Assembly (NCBI GenBank): GCA_008671135.1 | Contig: RQAP01000027.1 | Coordinates: forward strand, 1-64,000 | Direction: 5' to 3' | Origin: Collinsella aerofaciens | GTDB taxonomy: Bacteria > Actinomycetota > Coriobacteriia > Coriobacteriales > Coriobacteriaceae | Length of the DNA stretch: 64,000 nt | Shown: piece by piece, positions 42,317-50,743 of the stretch | Position numbering within the stretch: the stretch's first letter is position 1 | Layout: each line of letters starts with the position of its first letter | Program-made: the position numbers and the translations under genes | The notes under the pieces: model-generated | Seen by the model: only the letters and a program-made list of their open reading frames with translations | Database searches by the model: none | What the model was told of the DNA's origin: nothing

Positions 42317-44818
42317 ATGACCGAACACCACGCCATCAGCCGCCGAGCATTTACGTTGGGCCTTGGACTCGCGGCGTTGTCGCCACTTGCAAGCCTGCCC
42401 GAAACCGCGGCATTGGGCATTGGCCCACGAGCGGCATTTGCAGACGACGCTGCCACAGCGTCGGTCAGCCTCGACAATTTCGTCATTCGCCTTCGCCCCG
42501 CGGGCTATTTTCGTACCGCAAGCGTTAACGAAGACGGCAACGTCATCGGCAACGTCTGCCATCTGTTTAATGACGGCACATCCAGCAAGCTCATCCTTGA
42601 GAACGTAACGACCAAGAATGACGATACAAACTGGTATGCTATCCGCACCTTGCTCAATTTCGAAGAGCATAAAAAGACGGGCTACAGCATTTGGTCGGTC
42701 GATGGCGACTCGGACAAAGACGGAAAGGTCATCCACGTATGGAGTGGCGAGCATGACGGCAAGCCCAGCCGCTCTTTTGCGTTCGAGCGTCAATCAAACG
42801 GAACCTATATCATCCGAGACCGCACGGTCGAGAAAGAAACCGAGAAAAAAGACATTAAGTACCTGGCAATAGAATCGAACGGCGAAGACCAGGACAACAA
42901 TAAGATCTGTCATAAGAGTAAGAGTAAGAGCATTCCGTGGGAGCTCGAACTTATCGGTTACGACATGAAAAAGAACGATGCCACGGTTAGCAGCCTCGAC
43001 TGGATTACGTACAGCAGCTACGTCGACGGACCATGTTGGATGAAATACGTCGAGGACAACAAGTTCCTCGACGAGCTGAGCATCCCGGGCACGCACGATT
43101 CGGGCACCTGCAGCGTGGACAACGACACTGAGCCCCAATCCTCGCAAGTAAAATGCCAGCAGGATTACATTCCCACGCAGTTGCTCGAAGGCATTCGCTA
43201 TTTTGATATCCGGCTCGGAAAGGGCGACAACCCTGGCATCGACCATGGGATGTACTACCTGCTCAAAAAAGACGCGTACTTTTTGCATCTTTCCGATGTC
43301 ATAGGCTACTTCAAAACGTTTTTGAACGAAAACCCGACAGAAGCGCTCATCATGCTTGTATCACGAGGCAACGACGAGGCTACCGACGAAAGTGTTACGA
43401 CGGCTTTCGCCAAGGTTTTGGACGACAACCCCAAACTGTTCTATACGTCGAGCCGCGTTCCCACACTGGGCGAGGTGCGCGGAAAGATCGTCCTGCTACG
43501 TCGATTTGGACTCGACGGCGACAGCGCAAGCGGCCACACGTGGGGACTCGACCTCACCGAATGGGATAACAAAATCGCAGTGCACACCGACAGCAGTTCC
43601 ATGTGTCTCGTCCAAGACGCGCGGGGCTTTGAAGCCGCGGGGGAAACAGGCGACAAAGAGCCCTATTGCACCAAGGTATACGCCCAGGACAAGTACAAAC
43701 TCACGGGAACCGACAAGCTCAGCTGGGTCGATAATGCGCTGAAGGAAACGTCCGGGCGCACGCGCAACGAGGTAGATGTCGAGGACGATAACGGGGCCAA
43801 GGAGAAAGTCCTGGAGCGTTGCTGGTCTATCAACTACACCAGCTGCACGGGCTTGTCGCACGGAGGCAATCCTTTTACCTCGGCACGAGTAGTCAACGAG
43901 CATCTGTATAAGAGCCCGTACATCAATCCCAGCGGCATTGAGGATACAAAGTCAGATTACCTCAAGCACATTGGCATCATCGCATCCGACTTTGTTGATG
44001 CGGCGCTGGCCCGGAGCATCTATCAGCGCAATTACGATACGGAGCACAAGCAGACGGCTTCGTACTATCTCCCGTACTATCTCCCGACCCGCATGCGCAT
44101 GACGTACGGCGACTCGCTGAGCGATGCCTCATTCCAGGATGGCAAGACCGTTGGCGAGGGCCGTTTCCGCCTCGTTAACAGCAGCAACGCGCTCAACGCG
44201 ACAGCTTCGGGCCATGCGTTTGCCATTGAATACGTGGATGTCGACGCCCTGGGCAACGAGACCGTTACGGGGCTGCAGGGCTCCGTACCCATCGATATCG
44301 ATCCACGCGCGCTGACGCCCCATTTTGAGGGACTCGAAGGCCTTAAGGCCGGCGAAGACGTGCGCGCCAAGATTGCGGCATCACTCGAGGGCAAGCTCGA
44401 AACCGATGCCTGCACGGCCCAGCTCGAGTTTGTGCACGACGCGAACGGCGCTCCGGGCACAGCAATGGCCGAGGGCGAAACATTTGCCGCAGGAACGTAC
44501 TGGGTGCGCGTGAACGGTCTCTTGGGCAACGCGGCGCAGAACTACACGCTCGCCAGCGACGGAGCCGCAAGCTTTACCGTAGCGGCCTCGGACAGTGCTG
44601 CCGGCGCCGGCACCGGCAGCGGCACGGGTTCCAACGCAGGCAGCGCTGATAAGAACGGTAAGGGCAACAAGGGCAAGGGCTCGGGCGGAAAGCTCGCCGA
44701 CACGGGCGACAGCTCTGGCGTTGCCGCCGGGCTCGCTGCCGCCGCCGTGGCGACAACGGTCGCCGGCGCGGCGATGCTTGCCAGTGACAGTGAAAACAAC
44801 GAGGACGTTGTCGAATAG
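42317..44818 (+). CDS. Tat-exported, probably sortase-anchored phosphatidylinositol-specific phospholipase C-like protein
   Basis: An 833-residue cell-surface protein. The N-terminus has a twin-arginine signal (SRRAFTLGLGLAALSPLA). Residues about 50-220 form a beta-rich domain reminiscent of a ricin-type lectin. The PI-PLC X domain starts near 255 with LSIPGTHDSGTC (catalytic His), then LLEGIRYFDIRLGKG and IDHGMYYL (second His). The last 200 residues include an immunoglobulin-like region, a Gly/Lys-rich spacer and KLADTGDSS with a hydrophobic helix, an LPXTG-like sortase signal of LAXTG type, though the tail after the helix is acidic rather than basic. It probably cleaves host or environmental phosphoinositides (inference). 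GGAGAAG precedes the ATG. Confidence 0.85.
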   Translation: MTEHHAISRRAFTLGLGLAALSPLASLPETAALGIGPRAAFADDAATASVSLDNFVIRLRPAGYFRTASVNEDGNVIGNVCHLFNDGTSSKLILENVTTKNDDTNWYAIRTLLNFEEHKKTGYSIWSVDGDSDKDGKVIHVWSGEHDGKPSRSFAFERQSNGTYIIRDRTVEKETEKKDIKYLAIESNGEDQDNNKICHKSKSKSIPWELELIGYDMKKNDATVSSLDWITYSSYVDGPCWMKYVEDNKFLDELSIPGTHDSGTCSVDNDTEPQSSQVKCQQDYIPTQLLEGIRYFDIRLGKGDNPGIDHGMYYLLKKDAYFLHLSDVIGYFKTFLNENPTEALIMLVSRGNDEATDESVTTAFAKVLDDNPKLFYTSSRVPTLGEVRGKIVLLRRFGLDGDSASGHTWGLDLTEWDNKIAVHTDSSSMCLVQDARGFEAAGETGDKEPYCTKVYAQDKYKLTGTDKLSWVDNALKETSGRTRNEVDVEDDNGAKEKVLERCWSINYTSCTGLSHGGNPFTSARVVNEHLYKSPYINPSGIEDTKSDYLKHIGIIASDFVDAALARSIYQRNYDTEHKQTASYYLPYYLPTRMRMTYGDSLSDASFQDGKTVGEGRFRLVNSSNALNATASGHAFAIEYVDVDALGNETVTGLQGSVPIDIDPRALTPHFEGLEGLKAGEDVRAKIAASLEGKLETDACTAQLEFVHDANGAPGTAMAEGETFAAGTYWVRVNGLLGNAAQNYTLASDGAASFTVAASDSAAGAGTGSGTGSNAGSADKNGKGNKGKGSGGKLADTGDSSGVAAGLAAAAVATTVAGAAMLASDSENNEDVVE

Positions 44819-44850
44819 GCAAGCCGGCCTTTTAGACACATCGACTCAAT

Positions 44851-44887
44851 CGGGGGCGCAGAGCACCGTTCTGTGCCCCCGGTTTTT
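44851..44887 (+). terminator. Terminator after the PI-PLC gene
   Basis: CGGGGGCGCAG pairs with CTGTGCCCCCG (44871-44881) and is followed by GTTTTTACC. It separates the PI-PLC gene from a convergent small gene. Confidence 0.85.
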
Positions 44888-44912
44888 ACCTTGGCCCGAA
44901 CGCCGCTATCGG

Positions 44913-45182
44913 CTACATCACCATGTTCAGCGCGTTAACAAACTCCTGGGCCTTCGCACGGCTGTTCAGGCTAAAGACGCAAGCGGTCAACAGACGATTG
45001 CGCAGAAAAACATCGCGGCCTTTGATTCTATTGACGCCCGTAATGTCCTTAAGATAAACAATCTCGGTGTGCTTGCCGCCAAAAGTGCCCTTCTTGAGCA
45101 CCTCGATACGATTGGGGTAGATCTTAACGTCTTTAAAGCTACCCGAACCTTTGTCCTGGAATAGCAGCGTGTTGTTGTCCAT
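44913..45182 (-). CDS. Small PH-like domain protein (DUF4429-type)
   Basis: An 89-residue cytosolic protein with the pattern of a bacterial PH-like domain: MDNNTLLFQDKGSGSFKDVKIYPNRIEVLKKG, then EIVYLKDITGVNRI, a short basic loop, and a C-terminal amphipathic helix (SRAKAQEFVNALNMV). Such domains occur in DUF4429/SHOCT-like proteins that bind other proteins or lipids. The start follows GGGAG at eight bases; a longer frame to 45227 lacks support. It stands alone between convergent and divergent neighbours. Function is unknown. Confidence 0.72.
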   Translation of the reverse strand: MDNNTLLFQDKGSGSFKDVKIYPNRIEVLKKGTFGGKHTEIVYLKDITGVNRIKGRDVFLRNRLLTACVFSLNSRAKAQEFVNALNMVM

Positions 45183-45349
45183 ACGCGTCACTCCCGTGGG
45201 GTTCGCTAAAACTGTCTCTATGGTCACATTTTAGTCACCGCAAGGCCCCATGCGAAGGTGCCAAACAGCACAGTAATTCGTGTCCGCGCGAGGCTTTAAA
45301 CTAAATTCGATAAAGATGCATTCCACAAGAGGAAAGTGGGGCGACAGTG

Positions 45350-46399
45350 ATGGGCGAACTGGTAAACCGTGGAGAATCGGCAATCGTGCCCGAAGGTTTT
45401 TACAAGCAGGTCTCCTCGATTCTCAACGCCGCTCGCGACAAGGCCTATACCGCCGTTAACTTTGCGATGGTTGAGGCATATTGGGAGATCGGCAAGAGTA
45501 TTGTTGATGAACAGGGCGGAGAGGGGCGCGCAGCATATGGAGAGGCATTGATTGCAGGCCTCTCCAGAAGGCTTACCGCGGATTTCGGAAGAGGCTTTGG
45601 CATCGCAAACCTTCGCAATATGCGTCAGTTCTTTCTTGCGTTTCCAATTCGCGACGCACTGCGTAGCGAATTGAGCTGGACTCATTACCGCAGGTTGATG
45701 CGCATTCCCGACCCTGATGCTCGCGCCTGGTACATGAACGAATGCGCCGATTCTCGTTGGAGCACGCGTCAGCTCGAGCGCCAGATCAACACCATGTTCC
45801 GCGAGCGCCCACTTGCCAGCAAGGACAAAGAGGCCGTCACCCAGGAAATCCAAAAGAGTGCCCCGGCTCGTCGCCCCGAGGATATCATCCGCGACCCATA
45901 TGTACTGGAGTTTTTGGGTTTCTCGGACGATGCCGCGTTTCGCGAGAGCGATCTAGAGCAGGCGCTCATCACGCATCTTCAGAAGTTCCTGCTGGAGCTT
46001 GGCCGTGGTTTCGCTTTCGAGGCGCGCCAAAAGCGCATCGCCTTTGATGGGCGCCATTTCTATATTGACCTTGTTTTTTACAACTATCTGATGCGCTGCT
46101 TCGTGCTCATCGACCTTAAGACGGACGACCTTACGCATCAGGACCTGGGCCAGATGCAAATGTATGTGAACTACTACACGCGCGAGCTCATGAACGAAGG
46201 CGACAATCCGCCCATAGGCATCGTGCTCTGCGCGGACAAAAGCGATTCGATTGTCGAGTACACGCTGCCCGAAGACAACGACCAAGTGTTTGCCGCCAAA
46301 TACCTGCCGTATCTTCCAAGCAAGGAAGAGCTGGCGCGCGAACTAAGCGCCGAGTACCGCGCCATCAACGAAGCGACTAATGGCGAAACGCAAGGGTAG
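45350..46399 (+). CDS. YhcG-type PDDEXK nuclease domain protein (DUF1016)
   Basis: A 349-residue protein of the YhcG family. The N-terminal half (residues 20-165) is the DUF1016 winged-helix-like part (YTAVNFAMVEAYWEIGKSIVDEQ, FGIANLRNMRQFF, LSWTHYRRLMRI). The C-terminal half is the PDDEXK nuclease fold, with FYIDLVFYNYLMRCFVLIDLK carrying the D-x(n)-D-x-K catalytic arrangement, then QMQMYVNYY and NPPIGIVLCADK. Family members are linked to DNA repair, restriction-associated islands and phage defence. No partner genes of a defence locus are adjacent. Codons are less GC-rich than in neighbours, which fits recent acquisition. The start could also be GTG 45347. Confidence 0.9.
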   Translation: MGELVNRGESAIVPEGFYKQVSSILNAARDKAYTAVNFAMVEAYWEIGKSIVDEQGGEGRAAYGEALIAGLSRRLTADFGRGFGIANLRNMRQFFLAFPIRDALRSELSWTHYRRLMRIPDPDARAWYMNECADSRWSTRQLERQINTMFRERPLASKDKEAVTQEIQKSAPARRPEDIIRDPYVLEFLGFSDDAAFRESDLEQALITHLQKFLLELGRGFAFEARQKRIAFDGRHFYIDLVFYNYLMRCFVLIDLKTDDLTHQDLGQMQMYVNYYTRELMNEGDNPPIGIVLCADKSDSIVEYTLPEDNDQVFAAKYLPYLPSKEELARELSAEYRAINEATNGETQG

Positions 46400-46824
46400 C
46401 AGCACGTTGCGACCGAAGCCACCGCAGCCGTCGCAGGCGCACTCGCGGTTGCGACGCACGCTACGAAACAATACCGGTCATGGACGCCGGCAACGACATT
46501 CTAGCCGTGGCTGGCGAGCGTGACCTGACAGGCAAAGACGCGGCCTTCGTCTGATGTGGGTCCATTGGCTGCCACAGAAAAGGGCCGGTTGCAGCCGGCC
46601 CTTTAGACGATAATACCTGCGTTGCCCACGCTTCCGAAGTGTGACTAGCTGAGGAGCGGGTTCCGCGGCACAACCTGATTTTACCCAGTGAGGAGGCTCT
46701 TTTGCAGCCGCTCCACTGTTTATTTACATCTGGCACCCTCAAACAATCAGACGGCAGCCCGCACTCCTGAGAGCTGCCCCGCACCCCCGGCCATCACCTT
46801 ACGGCAACAACCGGTGCTACTCCC
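46400..46824. other. Intergenic region with a bidirectional terminator
   Basis: No complete gene is seen in these 425 bases. AAAGGGCCGG (46579-46588) pairs with CCGGCCCTTT (46595-46604); on the minus strand TTTTCTG follows, so it can end the zinc-ribbon transcript, and it could also stop readthrough from the nuclease gene. A short frame ending at 46554 (MDAGNDILAVAGERDLTGKD) looks protein-like and may be the tail of a decayed gene. Confidence 0.55.
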
Positions 46825-48162
46825 CTACTTCCCAAATAGCGCACCCAGCAGACCGCGGCGTTTGGGCTTTTCTTCTCGGTAGGAACCCTCGGCAACCGCT
46901 GCAACCTGGCGCGGTTGCTCGCCGCCTCCACGGCGCACGATCTGGTACAGGAAGGGCGATTTAACGTATTTGACCTCGACGGGCGTGGCGTGCACGGTGC
47001 TCTCACCGGACAGATGCAGGCTCGGGCTGAGCGACGCCACGATATGCGTTTCGCGCTTGTCACTAAACACTACCGCAGCCGCGCGGCCCGTCTGGCCGTT
47101 CACGGCGATGCGCACCTGTTCGCCATCGCGACTATCCGAGGCAGGACGATCGACAAAGTAGACCGGCACCATCACCAGGCCGTCCTTATGTTTGCGGGCC
47201 TTGCGCGCCCACATGCGAATGCTCTTTTTATTGAGCCCCAGTACAGCCTCGGCGTCGTTGCCCGCAACGTCGAGCGCCAACTTATCAATGACCACCTGGT
47301 CCTTGGTAGACGCATCGACTGAGACAACGCGAAAGTCACCTTCCTGCATGGCGGGATCGAACGGACCGACCTTGGCAAAGTCCCACGGCTCCAAAATGCC
47401 CATGAGGCGAACGTCCAGGTAGTTTGCCCTGGGGTATGCCCAGTCGAGCACCTCGTAGTACACCAAGGCCTCCTTGCTCAGGCCCTTGCCCGGGAAGCTC
47501 GCCATCATGCGCAAGTCCGCCAGCGCCATGGGGAAATAGAAGAGCATCATGTCGTTTTGGATCGCGTCTTCCACGTCGTGCCCGGCAAAGGCATCCGGAT
47601 ACTGGCGCACCAGCTGCAGCGCGTTGGCACGTGCCTGCTGCGGCGAGATTTCGCAGGGAATACCCTGCTCGGGCACATACTCCGCACCAACGCCCATGGT
47701 CAGGCGCTTGCTAAACGTCCCCGGCTTGAGCAGGTCCGCAATGCCAATCTTATTGCCGCAGGACGGGCACTCAAACACACGCTGCGTTGACTCGCCCTCA
47801 AAGGACGCTCCGCAGAAGGGGCAAGGAATGCTCACATGCGTGGCCTCTTGGAACTCCTGCGCCGTGCCGCGATCCTCCCACAGCAGATGTTCCAGGACCG
47901 ACTGATTGCGCCAGTGCACATTGAAGAAATACCAGTCCGGGTCCTGCGGGCGCTCGAGTTGCGACACATGCGTGAGTTTGAGCAGTCCATCCACCACCGT
48001 CAACGGCGTATGGCGAATACCCAAAGCGCTCTTGGGCTCTCCGGCGTCCGCCTGCCACGGAACCACCGTGCCGCAATAGGCGCACTCAAAGCTGCGCTTA
48101 GCCTGGTGCGAGTACATAGGGCCGCCGCAGTTTTGACATTTAATGGCAAACATCTCGTCCAT
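46825..48162 (-). CDS. Zinc-ribbon protein of unknown function
   Basis: A 445-residue protein with two zinc ribbons: CQNCGG with CAYCGT near residues 9-30, and CPFCGA with CPSCGN near 115-140. The rest is a mixed alpha/beta region with no recognised enzyme motif. PVYFVDRPASDSRDGEQVRIAVNGQTGRAAAVVFS near 340-375 looks like a beta-sandwich segment and suggests a membrane-proximal or scaffold role, as in other TFIIB-type zinc-ribbon proteins of Gram-positive bacteria. The C-terminus is basic (KPKRRGLLGALFGK), but there is no transmembrane helix. AAAGGAGG precedes ATG 48162. It is divergent from the CDF transporter gene. Function remains unknown. Confidence 0.72.
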   Translation of the reverse strand: MDEMFAIKCQNCGGPMYSHQAKRSFECAYCGTVVPWQADAGEPKSALGIRHTPLTVVDGLLKLTHVSQLERPQDPDWYFFNVHWRNQSVLEHLLWEDRGTAQEFQEATHVSIPCPFCGASFEGESTQRVFECPSCGNKIGIADLLKPGTFSKRLTMGVGAEYVPEQGIPCEISPQQARANALQLVRQYPDAFAGHDVEDAIQNDMMLFYFPMALADLRMMASFPGKGLSKEALVYYEVLDWAYPRANYLDVRLMGILEPWDFAKVGPFDPAMQEGDFRVVSVDASTKDQVVIDKLALDVAGNDAEAVLGLNKKSIRMWARKARKHKDGLVMVPVYFVDRPASDSRDGEQVRIAVNGQTGRAAAVVFSDKRETHIVASLSPSLHLSGESTVHATPVEVKYVKSPFLYQIVRRGGGEQPRQVAAVAEGSYREEKPKRRGLLGALFGK

Positions 48163-48380
48163 GGAAACGTCCTCCTTTGCACAGGGGCTGTCGACATTAA
48201 GTATGTCGAGCAAGCAGGCACATGCCCATACCCATGTGGCCCAAAATGGACCACCCAGGCAGACGAGAAGGCTCGTTCGTTAGCACCGGCAGACTATTGC
48301 TGCATTTTCTGAGCATCGGTGCACGGCGCCCCCGCGCGAGCTACACTATCCCCTTAAACATGATTGTGAGGACGACCGCT

Positions 48381-49562
48381 ATGCTATTTGTAAATCGGCT
48401 GGTACATACGCTTGTTCCCGGCAGCGAGGACGAGCCGGTCGATGCATCTTGCCGCACCAACGCGGGTTTTGCCGCAAGCCTCATCTGCATTGGCCTCAAC
48501 ATCACCCTGTGCCTGGCCAAGGGCATCGCGGGCCTGCTCGCCGGTTCCGTCTCCCTCATCGCCGACGCTTTCAACAACCTCTCCGATGCCTCGAGCAACA
48601 TCGTGAGTCTGCTCGGGTTCCGCCTTGCCAGCCGCCCGGCAGACGAAGGCCACCCCTATGGCCACGGTCGCTATGAGTACCTAGCCGGCCTGTTCGTCGC
48701 CGTCCTGGTTTGCGCCGTCGGCATCAATCTGATCCTCGAGTCGGTCACCAAGATCATCAAGCCTTCCCCCACCGCTTACACGTTCATTTCCCTTGCGGCA
48801 CTGGCTACGTCCATGCTCGTAAAGCTCTGGATGGCCGCGTTCAACCGCACGCTGGGTAACCGCATCGATTCCGAAACGCTCATCGCCACGGCGCAGGACT
48901 CCAAAAACGACGTCATCACCTCGGGCTCGGTCTTGGTGGCGGCGCTTATTTCGCAGACGACCGGCTTTGACCTCGATGGCTGGGCAGGCCTGGGTGTGGG
49001 CATCTTCATCTGCATCAGCGGCATGAGCCTAGTGCGCGACGCCATCAGCCCGTTGCTGGGGCAAGCGCCCGACCCCAAGCTCGTCCAAGCAATCCGCGAC
49101 AAGATCATGTCCTATCCGCAGGTCTTGGGCACACACGACCTGATGGTGCACGACTACGGCCCCGGTCGTCAGTTTGCCAGCGCCCACGTGGAGATGCCCG
49201 GCGAGGGCGACGCGTTTGAGCACCACGAGATTCTGGACACCATCGAGCACGACATCAAGCGCCAGATGGGCATTGGTATCACGCTGCACTGCGACCCCAT
49301 CGCCACCACCGGCGACGACCTGCGCGGCTGGGTCAAGCGCGGCGTCATGCAGATCGATCCCGCGCTCTCCATCCACGACCTGCACGAGCACGACGGGTTC
49401 GTTTCGTTTGACCTGGTGCGTCCCGACGGCTTTGACATATCCGACGAGGAGCTGCTGGAGCTCGTCACGCGCATCGTGCACGAGCGCCGGCCCGATGTCT
49501 CGTGCGTCGTCACGTTTGATTCGGGCTTTAGCTCGCCCGACCGTCCGGCCGAGCAGCTGTAG
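48381..49562 (+). CDS. Cation diffusion facilitator family transporter
   Basis: A 393-residue metal/proton antiporter of the CDF family with six predicted helices and a cytoplasmic C-terminal domain. Residues SLIADAFNNLSDASSNI on helix 2 and ATAQDSKNDVITSGSVL on helix 5 carry the metal-binding Asp and Asn residues. HPYGHGRYEYLAGL is the family loop after helix 2, and GTHDLMVHDYGPGRQFASAHVEM starts the C-terminal domain. The DNLxD-like residues (N, D on both helices) suggest Mn(II) or Fe(II)/Zn(II) export; the ion is not determined. The C-terminal domain is longer than usual and ends in a second ferredoxin-like part (residues 320-385). GAGGACG precedes ATG 48381; ATG 48360 lacks a site. Confidence 0.9.
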   Translation: MLFVNRLVHTLVPGSEDEPVDASCRTNAGFAASLICIGLNITLCLAKGIAGLLAGSVSLIADAFNNLSDASSNIVSLLGFRLASRPADEGHPYGHGRYEYLAGLFVAVLVCAVGINLILESVTKIIKPSPTAYTFISLAALATSMLVKLWMAAFNRTLGNRIDSETLIATAQDSKNDVITSGSVLVAALISQTTGFDLDGWAGLGVGIFICISGMSLVRDAISPLLGQAPDPKLVQAIRDKIMSYPQVLGTHDLMVHDYGPGRQFASAHVEMPGEGDAFEHHEILDTIEHDIKRQMGIGITLHCDPIATTGDDLRGWVKRGVMQIDPALSIHDLHEHDGFVSFDLVRPDGFDISDEELLELVTRIVHERRPDVSCVVTFDSGFSSPDRPAEQL

Positions 49563-49574
49563 CCCACTTAACAG

Positions 49575-50564
49575 CTAGTTTCCCTGCGCGCCCGAGATGC
49601 CGTTTTGCAGGGCGTTCCAGGCATCCGTCGCCATGCCGCCCAGATTCTGAGCAGTATCGCCGAGGTTTTGGGCTGTATCGCCCAGCTCTTGCGCCTTGTC
49701 TCCCAATTCCTGCGCCTTGTTGCTCAGGTCCTCCAGCGTGTTGGAGCTCGAGCTGTCGGTACCGCTTTGGCCACCGGACGAATTGCCATAGCTGTTCTTG
49801 TGCGTGAGCTGAATCTCCAGGTTGCCGTTGTCGTTATAGTAGGCATTCGTAACAACCCAGTTGGAATCGATGACGGGCGTTGAGCCATCGTCGGCCAGGA
49901 TCACGGCGTTCGAAAGGTCGGCTCCGCGCGACTTGAGGAGCTTCTTGGCGTTGGACCAGTACTGTCCCGGGATATCGGTCAGATCGACGGTGCTAGACGA
50001 GGCGAACTCGGTTTGTTCGGCAGCGGTATCGGCCGTTGAACTCCCTCGCTTGTTGAGCATGCCCGACACGATGGCAAACACAACCGACAGCGCAAAGAAA
50101 ATCGCCAGCACGATGAGGATCTTCTTGATCACGCTCGACGAACGCGACGGTCTCTTCTCCTCGTCCTCGCCATATTGCGGAATCGACTTGGGGTACTCGC
50201 GATACGGCTCGTGCGACTCGTAGCGAGGCTGCGCCGTGCGAGGCATATACGTCGTCTGCTGAGGCTGCGGAATGGGATTCTGCGGCAGGTTGTCATAGGG
50301 ATTCGGCGTCGAGGCAGCATAAGAATCCTGCGGTGCGTAATCAAACGGATCCGGAGCTGCGTTGCCATAGGGGCCTTGCGAAGATGTAGCGTAAGAATCC
50401 TGCGCCGTGTCGCCATAGCCCATAACCCGGGTGGGCTCGGCAGAAGGCTGCGTCGCGGCGGGGTCGGTATAACCGGGGTTGGGAACAACGCGGGTCGCAT
50501 CGGCGCTATCGCCAGCCCGCGCGGAACCGTAGCCGCCCATCAAGGTTGTCTTGTCCTGATCCAT
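49575..50564 (-). CDS. Single-pass membrane protein with disordered N-terminus and heptad-like tail
   Basis: A 329-residue protein. Residues 1-145 are a Pro/Gln/Tyr-rich, disordered cytoplasmic region with repeated PQDSYA-type segments. One transmembrane helix follows (IKKILIVLAIFFALSVVFAIVSGML, about 146-170). The extracellular part holds a small domain (WSNAKKLLKSRGADLSNAVIL to EIQLTHKNSYG), then a Ser/Gly linker and a repeated tail of AQELGD and AQNLGD units. The layout recalls coriobacterial membrane proteins of unknown function; I do not recognise the domain. AAAGGAA precedes the ATG. It converges on the CDF gene, 12 bases apart. Confidence 0.78.
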   Translation of the reverse strand: MDQDKTTLMGGYGSARAGDSADATRVVPNPGYTDPAATQPSAEPTRVMGYGDTAQDSYATSSQGPYGNAAPDPFDYAPQDSYAASTPNPYDNLPQNPIPQPQQTTYMPRTAQPRYESHEPYREYPKSIPQYGEDEEKRPSRSSSVIKKILIVLAIFFALSVVFAIVSGMLNKRGSSTADTAAEQTEFASSSTVDLTDIPGQYWSNAKKLLKSRGADLSNAVILADDGSTPVIDSNWVVTNAYYNDNGNLEIQLTHKNSYGNSSGGQSGTDSSSSNTLEDLSNKAQELGDKAQELGDTAQNLGDTAQNLGGMATDAWNALQNGISGAQGN

Positions 50565-50682
50565 GCAACGATTCCTTTCCGTCGCGCGTGAGCATCAAGT
50601 TATCCATGCATTCTACCCGCGCAAAAGCCTATGACGGGCAGAGTCCGTCGGTATCTACAAGACATGCGCGGGCCTAAGGATC

Positions 50683-50718
50683 AAAAAGCCCCGCCGTGCC
50701 TTGTGGGCGCGGCGGGGC
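50683..50718 (-). terminator. Terminator after fhs
   Basis: GCCCCGCCG (50688-50696) pairs with CGGCGGGGC (50710-50718). On the minus strand the stem is followed by TTTTTGATC. It lies 25 bases after the fhs stop. Confidence 0.85.
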
Positions 50719-50743
50719 GGGCTAGCAGCTATGGACAGCAGGC

